From Limnobacter humi (GTDB lineage: Bacteria; Pseudomonadota; Gammaproteobacteria; Burkholderiales; Burkholderiaceae_B): DNA of 64,000 bases. The stretch's first letter is position 1, and each line of letters opens with the position of its first letter. The notes beneath the pieces were generated by a model. The model did not search any database, had not been told where the DNA came from, and was given only the letters and a program-made list of their open reading frames with translations. The position numbers were made by a program, and so were the translations under genes. Positions 8,353 through 17,961 of the stretch are shown here, piece by piece. Location of the stretch: positions 5,522 to 69,521 of the forward strand of contig NZ_JANIGO010000002.1 of the NCBI RefSeq assembly GCF_024518835.1. The letters run 5' to 3'.

Positions 8353-9696
8353 TCAGTCCCGAATTTCCAGTGCCCGGTTCAAGCTGAGCGCCGCCAGTGA
8401 GCCCAAGGCGCCTGACAACAAATACAGGCTTACATATTCCAGGCCGAAATGGGCAGACAAGCCCAAGGCGATCAGCGGCGCAAATGCCGCGCCCACCAGC
8501 CAGGCCAGGTCAGACGTGAGTGCTGCACCGGTGTAGCGGAATTTCTGTTTGAAGTTGGCGGTTACCGCACCCGCAGCCTGGCCATACGACAAGCCCAACA
8601 ACAGGAAACCCACCAGAATAAAAATGGTTTGGCCGGAATCGCCCCCATTCATCAGCATGGGAACGAAGCCACTGAAAATAGCAATCAACACGGCCAAGGT
8701 GCCCAGGGTATTGCGGCGACCAAAGCGGTCGGCGATCAGGCCCGATGTGAATACACCGAAGGCTGCCATGGCACCCCCCAGCATTTGCACAGCCAGGAAT
8801 TCATCAACCGAGCGCTGGGAGTACAGGGAAATCCACGACAAGGGAAAAACGGTGACCACGTGGAAGAGGGCATAACTGGCCAGGGCAGCCAGTGCACCCA
8901 CCAGAATGTTGTAGCCCTGTGAGCTGACCATTTCCGAGGTGCTCACCGGTTGCAAAGCCTGCTCTTCCAGCATGCGGGAATATTCATTGGTGGCCACCAG
9001 GCGAAGGCGCGAAAACAAAGCCACCACGTTGATGGCAAAGGCTACATAGAAGGGATAGCGCCAGCCCCAGGTCAGGAAATCGTCCTGAGACAGGTTGTGC
9101 AACAGGTAAGCAAACACACCAGCCGCAATGATGAAGCCGACCGGAGCACCCAATTGACCAATCATGGCGTACCAACCCCGCTTGTTTTCCGGGGCACTCA
9201 AGGCCAGCAGCGAAGGCAAGCCATCCCAGGAACCACCCAAGGCGATGCCTTGTCCAATGCGCAGCAAGGCCAGCAGGATGACAGCGGTAAATCCAATGCG
9301 TTCGTAGATGGGTAAAAATGCAATGCCTGCGGTGGATATGCCCATCATGAAGAGCGCAATCGTCAGTTTGACTTCGCGGCCAAATTGACGCTGCACCCGC
9401 ATCATGAGCACCGTGCCCAATGGGCGGGCCAGGAATGCAAACGAGAAAATGACGAAGGAATACAGCGTGCCGGTCAGCTTGTCTTCAAACGGGAAAAACA
9501 CCGATGGGAATACCAGCACCGACGCAATGGCGTAAACGAAAAAATCGAAGTATTCGGAGGCCCGGCCAATCACCACGCCAATGGCGATGTCACCCGGGTC
9601 TACATGGCTGCTGCCGTGGTGGTGTGCCGAGATGTTGTTGGCCTGGGGGGTTGGTTTTGCCTGAAGTTGGCTGCTGTCCACGGTTTGCCCGCTCAT
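8353..9696 (-). CDS. MFS transporter, metabolite:proton symporter (MHS) type
   Basis: A 447-residue, 12-helix major facilitator protein. The N-terminal motif DIAIGVVIGRASEYFDFFVY and the loop 2-3 basic region (FLARPLGTVLMMRVQRQFGR) are typical of the MHS branch, which imports organic acids or compatible solutes with protons. I choose ATG 9696 because GAGGAG lies just upstream; the ATG at 9717 would place that ribosome-binding site inside the gene. The His-rich segment before helix 1 is cytoplasmic. Substrate unknown. It is divergent from cyoA. Confidence 0.82.
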   Translation of the reverse strand: MSGQTVDSSQLQAKPTPQANNISAHHHGSSHVDPGDIAIGVVIGRASEYFDFFVYAIASVLVFPSVFFPFEDKLTGTLYSFVIFSFAFLARPLGTVLMMRVQRQFGREVKLTIALFMMGISTAGIAFLPIYERIGFTAVILLALLRIGQGIALGGSWDGLPSLLALSAPENKRGWYAMIGQLGAPVGFIIAAGVFAYLLHNLSQDDFLTWGWRYPFYVAFAINVVALFSRLRLVATNEYSRMLEEQALQPVSTSEMVSSQGYNILVGALAALASYALFHVVTVFPLSWISLYSQRSVDEFLAVQMLGGAMAAFGVFTSGLIADRFGRRNTLGTLAVLIAIFSGFVPMLMNGGDSGQTIFILVGFLLLGLSYGQAAGAVTANFKQKFRYTGAALTSDLAWLVGAAFAPLIALGLSAHFGLEYVSLYLLSGALGSLAALSLNRALEIRD

Positions 9697-9776
9697 GTTT
9701 AGAATCACTCCTCGCATCGTTCTTTGCTTGATTTTTTGTGGATTTTCAATGGTTTATTTCTTGTTGTTACGGGGTG

Positions 9777-9789
9777 GGACAAAATGTCC
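9777..9789. promoter_or_regulatory. Short palindrome in the cyo / MFS divergent promoter region
   Basis: GGACAAAATGTCC has 5-bp arms and a 3-base centre, 67 bases before cyoA in the 159-base gap that must contain both divergent promoters. No clear -35/-10 pair was recognised. Regulator unknown. Confidence 0.3.
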
Positions 9790-9855
9790 AATCCCCACCG
9801 CCAACCCACGGTACTAAAGTAGCACACATTCACATTCTGGCATTGGTGTATTCGA

Positions 9856-10950
9856 ATGATTTCGCTACGCAAACTAAGCTCCTCCATCGGGCCGCGCATC
9901 AAGCATCGCGCGGGTCTGATCGCGCTGCTGCCGGCGATGCTCCTCACAGGGTGCAAAACGGTGGTGATGAACCCCTCAGGCGATGTGGCCGCGCAGCAGG
10001 CCGACCTGATTTTGGTCTCCACAGCCTTGATGCTGCTGATCATCGTTCCGGTCATTGTGCTGACCTTGTTTTTTGCCTGGAAATACCGCCAAAGCAACAC
10101 AGCCGCTGAATACGATCCTGAATGGGACCATTCCACCAAACTGGAACTGGTGATCTGGGGTGCGCCGCTGCTGATCATCATTGTGTTGGGTCTTGTTACC
10201 TGGGTCAGCACCCACAAACTGGACCCGTATCGCCCCCTGGAGCGCATTGATGCATCACGCCCTTTGGCTGCAGACCACAAGCCCCTGGAAATCCAGGTGG
10301 TGGCGATGGACTGGAAATGGTTGTTTATCTATCCCGAACAGGGCATTGCCACGGTGAATGAACTGGTCACGCCGGTTGATCGGCCGGTTCGCTTCAAGAT
10401 CACGGCCTCGACTGTGATGAATTCCTTTTTCATTCCTGCATTGGCTGGGCAAATTTACGCCATGCCCAGCATGGAGACCACGCTGAACGCCGTGATCAAC
10501 AAGCCCGGTGAATATGAAGGCTTTTCGGCCAACTACAGCGGCGCCGGTTTTTCTCACATGCGCTTTAAGTACTACGGCATGAATGACGCTGATTTCGACC
10601 AATGGGTGGCCAACACGCGCAAAGCCAGCAAAACCCTGGATCGAGCGCTGTACACCGAACTGGAAAAGCCCAGCGTCAAAGACCCTGTTCAAAAGTTTGG
10701 CACAGTGTCCAAAGACCTGTTCCACGCCATTGTGAACCGCTGCGTGGCTGAAGGTTCTGTGTGCATGGACGCCCAAATGATGGCTGACAGCCTGCGCAAT
10801 GGCACGGCATTGAAAGCTGAGGAACTGGCCATTCTGATCAACAAGGCGATGTGCACAGTCACACCGAATGGCGTGAACGCCAGCAACAAGCCCCTCCCGA
10901 TTATCCAATCTTCGAAGAACGACGACCATGATGATTCACTATCCAACTGA
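9856..10950 (+). CDS. cyoA: Cytochrome bo3 ubiquinol oxidase subunit II
   Basis: A 364-residue lipoprotein subunit of the quinol oxidase. A signal peptide ends in the lipobox LLTGC (Cys about residue 33), then two transmembrane helices and a periplasmic cupredoxin domain. The CuA ligand cysteines of cytochrome c oxidases are missing; the corresponding stretch reads [15 protein letters not shown], as in CyoA, so the enzyme takes electrons from quinol and not from cytochrome c. The C-terminal extension after the cupredoxin domain is longer than in E. coli. First gene of cyoABCD; it overlaps cyoB by 23 bases. Confidence 0.95.
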   Translation: MISLRKLSSSIGPRIKHRAGLIALLPAMLLTGCKTVVMNPSGDVAAQQADLILVSTALMLLIIVPVIVLTLFFAWKYRQSNTAAEYDPEWDHSTKLELVIWGAPLLIIIVLGLVTWVSTHKLDPYRPLERIDASRPLAADHKPLEIQVVAMDWKWLFIYPEQGIATVNELVTPVDRPVRFKITASTVMNSFFIPALAGQIYAMPSMETTLNAVINKPGEYEGFSANYSGAGFSHMRFKYYGMNDADFDQWVANTRKASKTLDRALYTELEKPSVKDPVQKFGTVSKDLFHAIVNRCVAEGSVCMDAQMMADSLRNGTALKAEELAILINKAMCTVTPNGVNASNKPLPIIQSSKNDDHDDSLSN

Positions 10951-12943
10951 GCCCAATTTGCTGTTCGGGCGACTGAGTCTGGACGTACTGCCGTTCCTGC
11001 ATGACCCCATCGTGGGTGCAACCTTCGCGATGGTGATGCTGGGCGGACTGGCGACCATGGCATTGGTGACCAAGTACCGCCTGTGGGGCGTGCTGTGGCG
11101 GGACTGGTTTACCAGCATTGACCACAAAAAAATCGGAATCATGTACGTGATTCTGGGTTTGGTCATGTTGCTGCGCGGTTTTGCCGACGCTGTCATGATG
11201 CGGATGCAGCAGGCCATTGCCTTCAATGGAAACGAAGGCTTTTTGCCACCACACCACTACGACCAAATTTTCACGGCCCACGGTGTGATCATGATTTTCT
11301 TTGTGGCCATGCCTTTGGTCACCGGCTTCATGAACTATGTGGTGCCCCTGCAAATTGGCGCACGCGACGTGGCGTTCCCGTTCCTGAACAACTTCAGCTT
11401 CTGGATGACCACCATGGGCGCAGCGCTTATCATGGCCTCGCTGTTTGTGGGTGAATTCGCAACCACAGGCTGGTTGGCCTATCCACCGCTGTCTGGCATT
11501 TTGGCCAGCCCAGGGGTTGGCGTGGACTACTACATTTGGGCTTTGCAAATTGCGGGTGTGGGTACATTGCTGTCCGGGGTCAACCTGGTGGTGACCATTG
11601 TGAAAATGCGCGCACCCGGCATGACGTTGATGAAAATGCCCGTATTCACCTGGACCGCGCTGTGCACCAACGTGCTGATTGTGGCCGCTTTCCCTGTGTT
11701 GACTGCTGTGCTGGCCATGTTGGGTCTGGACCGTGTGTTCGGTACCAATTTTTTCACGAACGACCTTGGCGGCAACGCCATGATGTATGTGAACCTGATC
11801 TGGATTTGGGGTCACCCCGAGGTGTACATCCTGGTGCTGCCCGTGTTCGGCATCTTCTCCGAGGTGGTGGCCACATTCAGCCGCAAGCGTTTGTTCGGTT
11901 ACACCTCCATGGTGTACGCGACTGTGGTGATTACCATCCTGTCCTACCTGGTGTGGTTGCACCACTTCTTCACCATGGGCAGTGGCGCCAGCGTGAACTC
12001 GTTCTTCGGGATCACCACCATGATCATCTCCATCCCCACGGGTGCGAAGATTTTCAACTGGCTGTTCACCATGTACAAGGGCCGCATCAAGTTCGAGTTG
12101 CCCATGATGTGGACCATCGCCTTCATGGTGACCTTTGTAATTGGTGGCATGACCGGTGTGCTGCTGGCGGTACCGCCTGCTGACTTCGTGTTGCACAACA
12201 GCCTGTTCCTGATTGCGCACTTCCACAACGTGATCATTGGCGGTGTGCTGTTTGGTCTGTTTGCCGGTATCAACTACTGGTTCCCGAAAGCTTTTGGCTT
12301 CAAGCTCGATGTCTTCTGGGGCAAAGTGTCCTTCTGGTGCTGGGTCATTGGTTTCTACCTCGCCTTCATGCCGCTGTATGTGTTGGGCCTGATGGGCGTG
12401 ACCCGCCGCATGAGCCAGTTCAGTGACCCCAGCTTGCAGATCTGGTTCCAGATTGCTGCATTGGGTGCCGCGCTGGTTGCTCTGGGTATTGCTGCCATGC
12501 TGGTGCAGTTTGGCGTCAGCATCTGGAAGCGCAAGGAGCTGCGTGACGTGACCGGCGATCCCTGGGATGGTCGTACGTTGGAGTGGGCCACATCCAGCCC
12601 ACCTCCCGCATACAACTTTGCGTTCACCCCCAAGGTGTATGACAACGATGCCTGGACCGACATGAAAGCCAATGGCTACAAGCGCCCCCTGACCGGCTTC
12701 GTTGACATCCACATGCCCAAGAACACGGGTGCAGGTTTCATCATCTCCGCCATCAGTGCGGTGGTGGGTTTTGCCCTGATCTGGCACATGTGGCTGGTGG
12801 CGGGTGTGAGCTTTGTGGCCATGGTGGCTGCAACCATCATTCACACCTTCAATTACAAGCGTGATTACTACATCCCGGCCAGCGACGTGGTTCGCACCGA
12901 GGACGCACACACTCAATTTCTGATGGAGGCCAAGCATGTCTAA
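10928..12943 (+). CDS. cyoB: Cytochrome bo3 ubiquinol oxidase subunit I
   Basis: A 671-residue catalytic subunit of the haem-copper oxidase, reducing O2 to water and pumping protons. Visible are the quinol-site residues equivalent to R71, D75, H98 and Q101 of E. coli (RGFADAVMM and [13 protein letters not shown]), the CuB/Tyr motif [14 protein letters not shown], the histidine pair in VWLHHFF and the haem ligands in [12 protein letters not shown]. About 15 membrane helices. The start ATG 10928 lies inside the end of cyoA, so translation is coupled. The long antisense open frame across this gene is a shadow. Confidence 0.97.
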   Translation: MMIHYPTEPNLLFGRLSLDVLPFLHDPIVGATFAMVMLGGLATMALVTKYRLWGVLWRDWFTSIDHKKIGIMYVILGLVMLLRGFADAVMMRMQQAIAFNGNEGFLPPHHYDQIFTAHGVIMIFFVAMPLVTGFMNYVVPLQIGARDVAFPFLNNFSFWMTTMGAALIMASLFVGEFATTGWLAYPPLSGILASPGVGVDYYIWALQIAGVGTLLSGVNLVVTIVKMRAPGMTLMKMPVFTWTALCTNVLIVAAFPVLTAVLAMLGLDRVFGTNFFTNDLGGNAMMYVNLIWIWGHPEVYILVLPVFGIFSEVVATFSRKRLFGYTSMVYATVVITILSYLVWLHHFFTMGSGASVNSFFGITTMIISIPTGAKIFNWLFTMYKGRIKFELPMMWTIAFMVTFVIGGMTGVLLAVPPADFVLHNSLFLIAHFHNVIIGGVLFGLFAGINYWFPKAFGFKLDVFWGKVSFWCWVIGFYLAFMPLYVLGLMGVTRRMSQFSDPSLQIWFQIAALGAALVALGIAAMLVQFGVSIWKRKELRDVTGDPWDGRTLEWATSSPPPAYNFAFTPKVYDNDAWTDMKANGYKRPLTGFVDIHMPKNTGAGFIISAISAVVGFALIWHMWLVAGVSFVAMVAATIIHTFNYKRDYYIPASDVVRTEDAHTQFLMEAKHV

Positions 12944-13568
12944 TGCTGCCGTGCTGGACGCCCAAGCGTCCAACGATGTCAGTTCACGGTATTACGTGAA
13001 GGAGCATCACCCCCAGAACGGCTCGCTGTTGGGCTTCTGGATTTACCTGATGAGCGACTGTCTGATTTTCGCTTGTCTGTTTGCAACCTATGCTGTGCTG
13101 GGCCGCAATTATGCGGGTGGCCCCACCGGCGCCGAGTTGTTTGACCTGAAACTCGTGGCCATCAACACAGGTTTCCTCCTGTTGTCATCCATCACCTATG
13201 GCTTTGCGATGATTGCCTCGCAAGCCAAAAACAAAAGCGGCACGCTGGTTTGGTTGGCCATCACCGGTGTGTTCGGTGCCGCGTTTCTGGGTTTGGAAAT
13301 TTATGAGTTTCTGCACCTGATCCATGAAGGTGCCGGCCCTCAACGCAGTGGTTTCCTGACCTCGTTTTTTGCACTGGTGGGCACCCACGGCCTGCACGTA
13401 TTCTTTGGCACCATTTGGTTGTTGGTGTTGATGGTGCAGGTGGGCAAGCATGGCTTGATTCCTGAAAACAAGCGCCGCCTGATGTGTCTGTCGATGTTCT
13501 GGCACTTCCTGGACGTGATCTGGATTGGTGTTTTCACCTTTGTTTACCTGATGGGAGTGTTGCCATGA
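12936..13568 (+). CDS. cyoC: Cytochrome bo3 ubiquinol oxidase subunit III
   Basis: A 210-residue, five-helix membrane subunit that stabilises the oxidase core. It carries the family pattern [20 protein letters not shown] and ends with [20 protein letters not shown]. It overlaps cyoB by 8 bases at the start and cyoD by the ATGA junction at the end. Confidence 0.96.
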   Translation: MSNAAVLDAQASNDVSSRYYVKEHHPQNGSLLGFWIYLMSDCLIFACLFATYAVLGRNYAGGPTGAELFDLKLVAINTGFLLLSSITYGFAMIASQAKNKSGTLVWLAITGVFGAAFLGLEIYEFLHLIHEGAGPQRSGFLTSFFALVGTHGLHVFFGTIWLLVLMVQVGKHGLIPENKRRLMCLSMFWHFLDVIWIGVFTFVYLMGVLP

Positions 13569-13960
13569 GCGATCACCACACACACGACCATGGTCACCAC
13601 GATGACCATGACGACCACGCACACGGCACGGTCAAAAGCTACACCGTTGGCTTTGTGCTGTCAGTCATTCTCACCGCCATTCCATTTTGGCTGGTCATGA
13701 ACAAAGCGATTCCAAGCTCCACCACCATGGGCTTGGTGCTGATGGCTTTTGCAGTGGTGCAAATTCTGGTTCACATGGTGTACTTCCTGCACATGAACAC
13801 CCGCAGTGAAGGGGGATGGAATATGTTGGCGCTGATCTTTACCCTGGTGCTGCTGGTGATCACATTGGCCGGTTCTATTTGGGTGATGCACCACATGAAC
13901 ACCAACATGATGCCCGGCATGAACCACGAGATGCTGGACAAAATCAAGCAGCTGCCATGA
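13565..13960 (+). CDS. cyoD: Cytochrome bo3 ubiquinol oxidase subunit IV
   Basis: A 131-residue, three-helix subunit. The start ATG at 13565 overlaps the cyoC stop (ATGA). Its N-terminus is strikingly histidine- and aspartate-rich ([18 protein letters not shown]) before the conserved helices ([20 protein letters not shown]), and it has a Met-rich tail ([12 protein letters not shown]). The His-rich leader might bind copper or zinc; that is inference. cyoE (haem O synthase) does not follow and is not in the window. Confidence 0.93.
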   Translation: MSDHHTHDHGHHDDHDDHAHGTVKSYTVGFVLSVILTAIPFWLVMNKAIPSSTTMGLVLMAFAVVQILVHMVYFLHMNTRSEGGWNMLALIFTLVLLVITLAGSIWVMHHMNTNMMPGMNHEMLDKIKQLP

Positions 13961-14751
13961 TCGGCGGACGGCAACGTCTCAACTTCAAAAAGGCTGCGCT
14001 CGCACTGGGCGCGGCCTTTTTGTTTTTCGTGTTTGCAGCTTTGGGCACTTGGCAGGTGGAGCGTCGACAGTGGAAGCTTGACCTGATTGAGCGCGTTGAA
14101 AGCCGGGCCTATGGCACGCCAGTGGATGCACCAGGCCCAGCACAATGGGGCGAGATCACGGCGCAGAGCCATGAGTACCTGAGGGTGCATGTTGCAGGTC
14201 AATGGGATGTCGCTCACACCATGCGCGTTCGGGCTGCATCCCCTTATGGCCAGGGCTTTTGGCTCATGACACCCCTGCAAACGGCTGAGGGCTATCGCGT
14301 TTGGATCAACCGGGGTTTTGTGCCGGAAAACTGGACCGATCCCCTGCCGGCAGAAAATCCAGCTGAGGCTCACGTGGTGGGCTTGCTTCGATTGCCCGAG
14401 CCGCATGGCGGATTTTTAAGGCCCAATCGCCCTGACACAGGGCAGTGGTATTCGCGGGATGTTGCCGCGTTCAATCAACAGCTGCAGTTGACCAAGGCCT
14501 CACCTTATTTTGTGGATGCTCAGCAAGCACCAAGCCCCGAATACCGAATTGACGCGGTGGTACGTGCCCACAGGGCACAAGATGACACGGGCGAACAGCG
14601 GCTGAGCATTGATCCCGCCAAGTTACCTTTGACGGGTTTGACTGTGCTCGTGTTTCGCAATAATCACCTGCAATACGCCATCACTTGGTATGCTTTGGCC
14701 TGCATGGTGGCCGGTGTCAGCATTTGGCTTGCACGTCGCCGCCCAGACTGA
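13957..14751 (+). CDS. SURF1 family cytochrome oxidase assembly protein
   Basis: A 264-residue protein with one transmembrane helix at each end (LALGAAFLFFVFAALGTWQV and YAITWYALACMVAGVSIWLA) and the SURF1 periplasmic domain between them (GTWQVERRQWK, HVAGQWDVAHTM, GYRVWINRGFVP). SURF1 helps insert haem into subunit I of haem-copper oxidases. The start ATG 13957 overlaps the cyoD stop. SURF1 usually accompanies aa3 oxidases; its place directly after cyoD suggests it serves this bo3 enzyme. Codons 11-22 contain a terminator-like hairpin. Confidence 0.9.
   Translation: MIGGRQRLNFKKAALALGAAFLFFVFAALGTWQVERRQWKLDLIERVESRAYGTPVDAPGPAQWGEITAQSHEYLRVHVAGQWDVAHTMRVRAASPYGQGFWLMTPLQTAEGYRVWINRGFVPENWTDPLPAENPAEAHVVGLLRLPEPHGGFLRPNRPDTGQWYSRDVAAFNQQLQLTKASPYFVDAQQAPSPEYRIDAVVRAHRAQDDTGEQRLSIDPAKLPLTGLTVLVFRNNHLQYAITWYALACMVAGVSIWLARRRPD
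13987..14027 (+). terminator. Terminator-like hairpin inside the start of the SURF1 gene
   Basis: A 15-bp stem (AAAAAGGCTGCGCTC against GGGCGCGGCCTTTTT, counting two G-U pairs) with a 5-base loop is followed by GTTTTT. It fully matches a Rho-independent terminator but lies in the coding region for the first SURF1 helix, 26 bases after cyoD. It may act as an attenuator lowering transcription of surf1-regBA relative to cyoABCD. Confidence 0.55.
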
Positions 14752-14765
14752 ACCCGCGGTACCCC

Positions 14766-16112
14766 ATGGCCAGCCACACCGACATTGTCAGCAAACGCAC
14801 CCCACTGGATGACGCCAGCCTCGAGCATGGCGTGCTGAGCCAGACCGGGCACAAAAACATGCTGCACCTCATTCATCTGCGGTGGCTGGCGGTGTTGGGT
14901 CAAATTGCCACCATTTTGGTGGCCACCCTGGTGCTGGGCATTCATTTGCCCATGGCCAAAATGATCACCGTGCTGGTGGTTTTGATTGCATTCAATGCCG
15001 GTAGCCATCTGCGTTGGCATGATGAAACCACGGTCACCAACCAGGCCCTGTTTTTGGCTTTGATGGTGGATGTGGCAACCCTCACAGCGCTGTTGTATTT
15101 CAGCGGTGGCACCAACAACCCGTTTGCATTCCTGTTTCTGTTGCAGGTGACGTTGAGTGCCGTGTTGCTCAAAGCCAGCAGTGCCTGGCTGTTCATGCTC
15201 ATCACCACCTATTGTCTGGCATTTTTGTCGGTCTTTCACGAGCCCCTGGAGTTGCCGCCAACCAGCGCCCACCTGATGCCGAGCCTCTATTTACAGGGTT
15301 TGCTGGTGTGTTTCATCTTGATTGCTGCACTGCTGGTGTTTTTCATTACCCGCATCAGCAGCAACCTGCGTGCCGGTGATGCCTACCTGGCCAACATTCG
15401 CCAGCGCGCAGTCGAGGAGGAGCACATTGTTCGCATGGGGCTTCTGGCCTCGGGCGCAGCCCATGAGCTTGGCACACCGTTGGCGACGATGGCTGTTATT
15501 CTGAATGACTGGAAACACATGCCCCTGTTTCGTGATGATCCGGATTTGCAGGCAGACCTGGAGGATTTACAAACCCAGTTGATCCGGTGCAAGGGCATCG
15601 TGAGCGGCATTCTGATGTCTGCTGGTGAAACCCGAGGCGAATCCTCGCGCCGAACCACCCTCAAGGTTTTTGTTGATGAGGTGATTGAGCAGTGGAAGCA
15701 GGCCCAACCCACCATCGAGTTTCAGTTGGTCAACCGAATTGAGCAAAATACCCCTGTGGTTTTTGAGTCTGCCTTGAAGCAAACCATGTTCAATCTGTTG
15801 GACAACGCAGCTGAAGTGTCACCGCAGTGGGTGTGTTTGGAGGCGGATTGCCAGGATGAACAATTGGTTCTCACCGTATCCGACCAAGGCCCTGGCTTTC
15901 TGCCTGAAATACTGGACAATATCGGTAAACCCTACAACAGCAGCAAAGGGCGGCCCGGCGGCGGCCTGGGGCTGTTTTTGGCAGTCAATGTGGTCCGTAC
16001 CTTGGGCGGCACGCTGACAGCCAGTAACAGGGTGGCAGGGGGTGCCCAAGTGCGCATTCAACTGCCCATGAAGTCGATTGAGTTGTCTGTGGAGAAGTTG
16101 GATGTCCGGTGA
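14766..16112 (+). CDS. regB: RegB/PrrB/RoxS-type redox-sensing histidine kinase
   Basis: A 448-residue membrane kinase. Six hydrophobic segments fill residues 35-200, including the RegB signature GGTNNPF at 114-120, which binds quinone in this family. The H-box AAHELGTPL has His233, the N-box is LFNLLDNAAE, and the G-boxes DQGPGF and GGGLGLF complete the ATPase domain. Cys275 (LIRCKGI) sits where RegB proteins carry their redox-active cysteine. RegB senses the quinone pool and phosphorylates RegA, controlling respiratory and energy genes; here it directly follows a quinol oxidase operon. Start ATG 14766, 14 bases after the SURF1 stop; it overlaps regA by 11 bases. Confidence 0.9.
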   Translation: MASHTDIVSKRTPLDDASLEHGVLSQTGHKNMLHLIHLRWLAVLGQIATILVATLVLGIHLPMAKMITVLVVLIAFNAGSHLRWHDETTVTNQALFLALMVDVATLTALLYFSGGTNNPFAFLFLLQVTLSAVLLKASSAWLFMLITTYCLAFLSVFHEPLELPPTSAHLMPSLYLQGLLVCFILIAALLVFFITRISSNLRAGDAYLANIRQRAVEEEHIVRMGLLASGAAHELGTPLATMAVILNDWKHMPLFRDDPDLQADLEDLQTQLIRCKGIVSGILMSAGETRGESSRRTTLKVFVDEVIEQWKQAQPTIEFQLVNRIEQNTPVVFESALKQTMFNLLDNAAEVSPQWVCLEADCQDEQLVLTVSDQGPGFLPEILDNIGKPYNSSKGRPGGGLGLFLAVNVVRTLGGTLTASNRVAGGAQVRIQLPMKSIELSVEKLDVR

Positions 16113-16638
16113 TCGACTGTTGTTGATTGTGGAAGACGATGCATCGTTTGGCCGTGTGTTGAGTCGCTCGTTCGAGCGTCGAGGTTACACGGTGCTGCAC
16201 GCCGCCAATTTTGACGAGATGCAAGATTTCCTCAAACAGCACAACCCCACCCACGCCGTGGTGGACATGAAGCTGGATGGCAAGGCATCCGGCCTGACCT
16301 GCGTACAGGCCTTGCATGAGCACGATCCAGAGATGTTGATTGTGGTGTTGACAGGTTTCGCCAGTATCAACACCGCTGTGGAAGCCATTAAACTGGGTGC
16401 GTGCCAATACTTGGCCAAGCCATCGAATACCGACGACATCGAAGCCGCATTCAACCACGTGGCGGGTACCGAAGAACCCGAGTTGACCAACCGACCGACA
16501 TCCCTGAAGAACCTGGAATGGGAGCGTATTCACGAGGTATTGGTGGAAACCGATTTCAATATTTCAGAAACCGCCCGGCGTTTGGGCATGCATCGACGAA
16601 CGCTGGCCCGCAAACTTGAAAAGCAGCGTGTCAAATGA
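16102..16638 (+). CDS. regA: RegA/PrrA/ActR-type response regulator
   Basis: A 178-residue two-domain regulator. The receiver has the acidic pair (VEDDAS), the phospho-acceptor Asp55 (VVDMK), Thr (VVLTGFAS) and Lys (LAKPSN). A short linker leads to a C-terminal Fis-type helix-turn-helix, NISETARRLGMHRRTLARKL, which matches the nearly invariant RegA DNA-binding helix. Start ATG 16102 with GGAG upstream. Partner of the preceding kinase; likely targets include the cyo operon itself, an inference from adjacency. Confidence 0.92.
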   Translation: MSGDRLLLIVEDDASFGRVLSRSFERRGYTVLHAANFDEMQDFLKQHNPTHAVVDMKLDGKASGLTCVQALHEHDPEMLIVVLTGFASINTAVEAIKLGACQYLAKPSNTDDIEAAFNHVAGTEEPELTNRPTSLKNLEWERIHEVLVETDFNISETARRLGMHRRTLARKLEKQRVK

Positions 16639-17348
16639 GCCCCCATTACAACCATGAACACCTGATTCATCGCATCGGCTGGCTGCGTGCTGCCACTTTG
16701 GGCGCCAATGACGGCATTATTTCCATCTCCAGCCTTCTGGTGGGCATGGCCAGCAGCGGTGCGCAATGGTCTGTGGTCATGACCAGCGGCGTGGCTGGCC
16801 TGGTGGCAGGCGCCGCGTCCATGGCCGCGGGCGAATGGGTGTCCGTCATGTCGCAGTCGGATGCTGAAGAGGCTGAACTGGCGCTGGAAATCAAACACAT
16901 CGAAAACAACCCTCAGCAAGAGTTGATGGAGTTGCAGAAAATTTATGAAGGTCGAGGCTTGAAACCCGACCTTGCTCGCCAGGTTGCAGTGGCGCTCACG
17001 GAGCATGATGTGGTGGAAAGCCACGCACGCGATGAATTGGGCATCACCGAGCACAGCAAAGCCAAACCAGCCCAAGCGGCCTTGGCGTCGGCGCTTACAT
17101 TCCTCAGTGGTGGTGTGGTGCCCTTGCTGCTGATGTGGCTTACCCAGACTTTGCAGTTCGATTTGACAACAACCTTGTGGGCCATGGGGTTGGGCAGTGT
17201 GTTTACGCTGTTTGTCACAGGTGCGTTGGTGGCCAGGGCGTCCAATGCCCATGTGTGGCGCAGCGCATTCCGGGTGGCCATTTGGGGCACCTTCTCGATG
17301 GCCGCCAGTGCACTGTTGGGTAGAGCACTGGGTGTGCACATGGCTTAG
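16635..17348 (+). CDS. VIT1/CCC1 family iron/manganese transporter
   Basis: A 237-residue membrane protein of the vacuolar iron transporter family: RAATLGANDGIISISSLLVG in helix 1, the MAAGEWVSVMSQSDAEEAEL segment of the metal-binding helix, and three C-terminal helices. Homologues export Fe2+ or Mn2+ from the cytosol. It overlaps the regA stop by ATGA and is thus the last gene of the cyo-surf1-regBA run; co-regulation of an iron exporter with redox control makes sense but is inference. It is convergent with the DUF1178 gene. Confidence 0.9.
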   Translation: MSPHYNHEHLIHRIGWLRAATLGANDGIISISSLLVGMASSGAQWSVVMTSGVAGLVAGAASMAAGEWVSVMSQSDAEEAELALEIKHIENNPQQELMELQKIYEGRGLKPDLARQVAVALTEHDVVESHARDELGITEHSKAKPAQAALASALTFLSGGVVPLLLMWLTQTLQFDLTTTLWAMGLGSVFTLFVTGALVARASNAHVWRSAFRVAIWGTFSMAASALLGRALGVHMA

Positions 17349-17361
17349 AGGCTGTACGGCC

Positions 17362-17844
17362 TCAGTTCAGATCATCTTCCAAGGGCAAGTGGGGCAGGGC
17401 AATGATGTCGATGCCCTCATCCCGCAGTTCTTCAAATTCTTCTGGGCTGGCCTGTCCGCGAATGGCGCGAATTGGTGCTTCTTCATAGTGAATTTTGCGG
17501 GCTTCTTCTGCAAACCGGTCACCCACGTCTTCCGAATGCCGAATCAACGCCTGAATGGCCTGCTTGGCCATGACAAATGCCGTGGCCACATCCACCGTGT
17601 TGGCCTTCCCATCGACCACAGGAGCCGATGTGGGGGGGGCGGCTTCCGTGCTGGAGGCCTCGGCTGATGCGCGTGCCTGGCCAATATTGATGCGAGAGGG
17701 CACCTTTCGTATGGCCGCTGTGCCGCATTCCGGGCAGGTCAGCAATTGTTGTTCGCGTTGGCTGTCGAAGTCGTCGGCTGAACGAAACCAGCCTTCAAAG
17801 CGGTGTGCGTACTCGCACTCCAGGTCGTAAATGATTGTGGCCAC
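17362..17844 (-). CDS. DUF1178 family protein
   Basis: A 160-residue protein of unknown function conserved in alpha- and betaproteobacteria. The N-terminus (MATIIYDLECEYAHRFEGWF) carries a likely zinc-binding set: Cys in LEC, His in AHRF and the pair CPECG near residue 37. An Ala/Ser/Pro-rich linker follows, then a helical C-terminus (YEEAPIRAIRGQASPEEFEE). No enzymatic motif is visible. Confidence 0.85.
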   Translation of the reverse strand: MATIIYDLECEYAHRFEGWFRSADDFDSQREQQLLTCPECGTAAIRKVPSRINIGQARASAEASSTEAAPPTSAPVVDGKANTVDVATAFVMAKQAIQALIRHSEDVGDRFAEEARKIHYEEAPIRAIRGQASPEEFEELRDEGIDIIALPHLPLEDDLN

Positions 17845-17961
17845 TGCAATTGAATGAATCGATGAATTCCAGTATTTTACAGTGGAATGGTTTGCCTACA
17901 CGGGTCTGTCAAAGTTCTCTAGACTTCCGTGCACTCAATTAAAGCCCCCAAGAGGTTTTGT

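Noticed and set aside
10901-12973. A 690-codon open frame antisense to cyoB
   Set aside because: It mirrors a highly conserved oxidase gene, is extremely His/Gln-rich as expected of a reversed membrane-protein frame, and has no domain.
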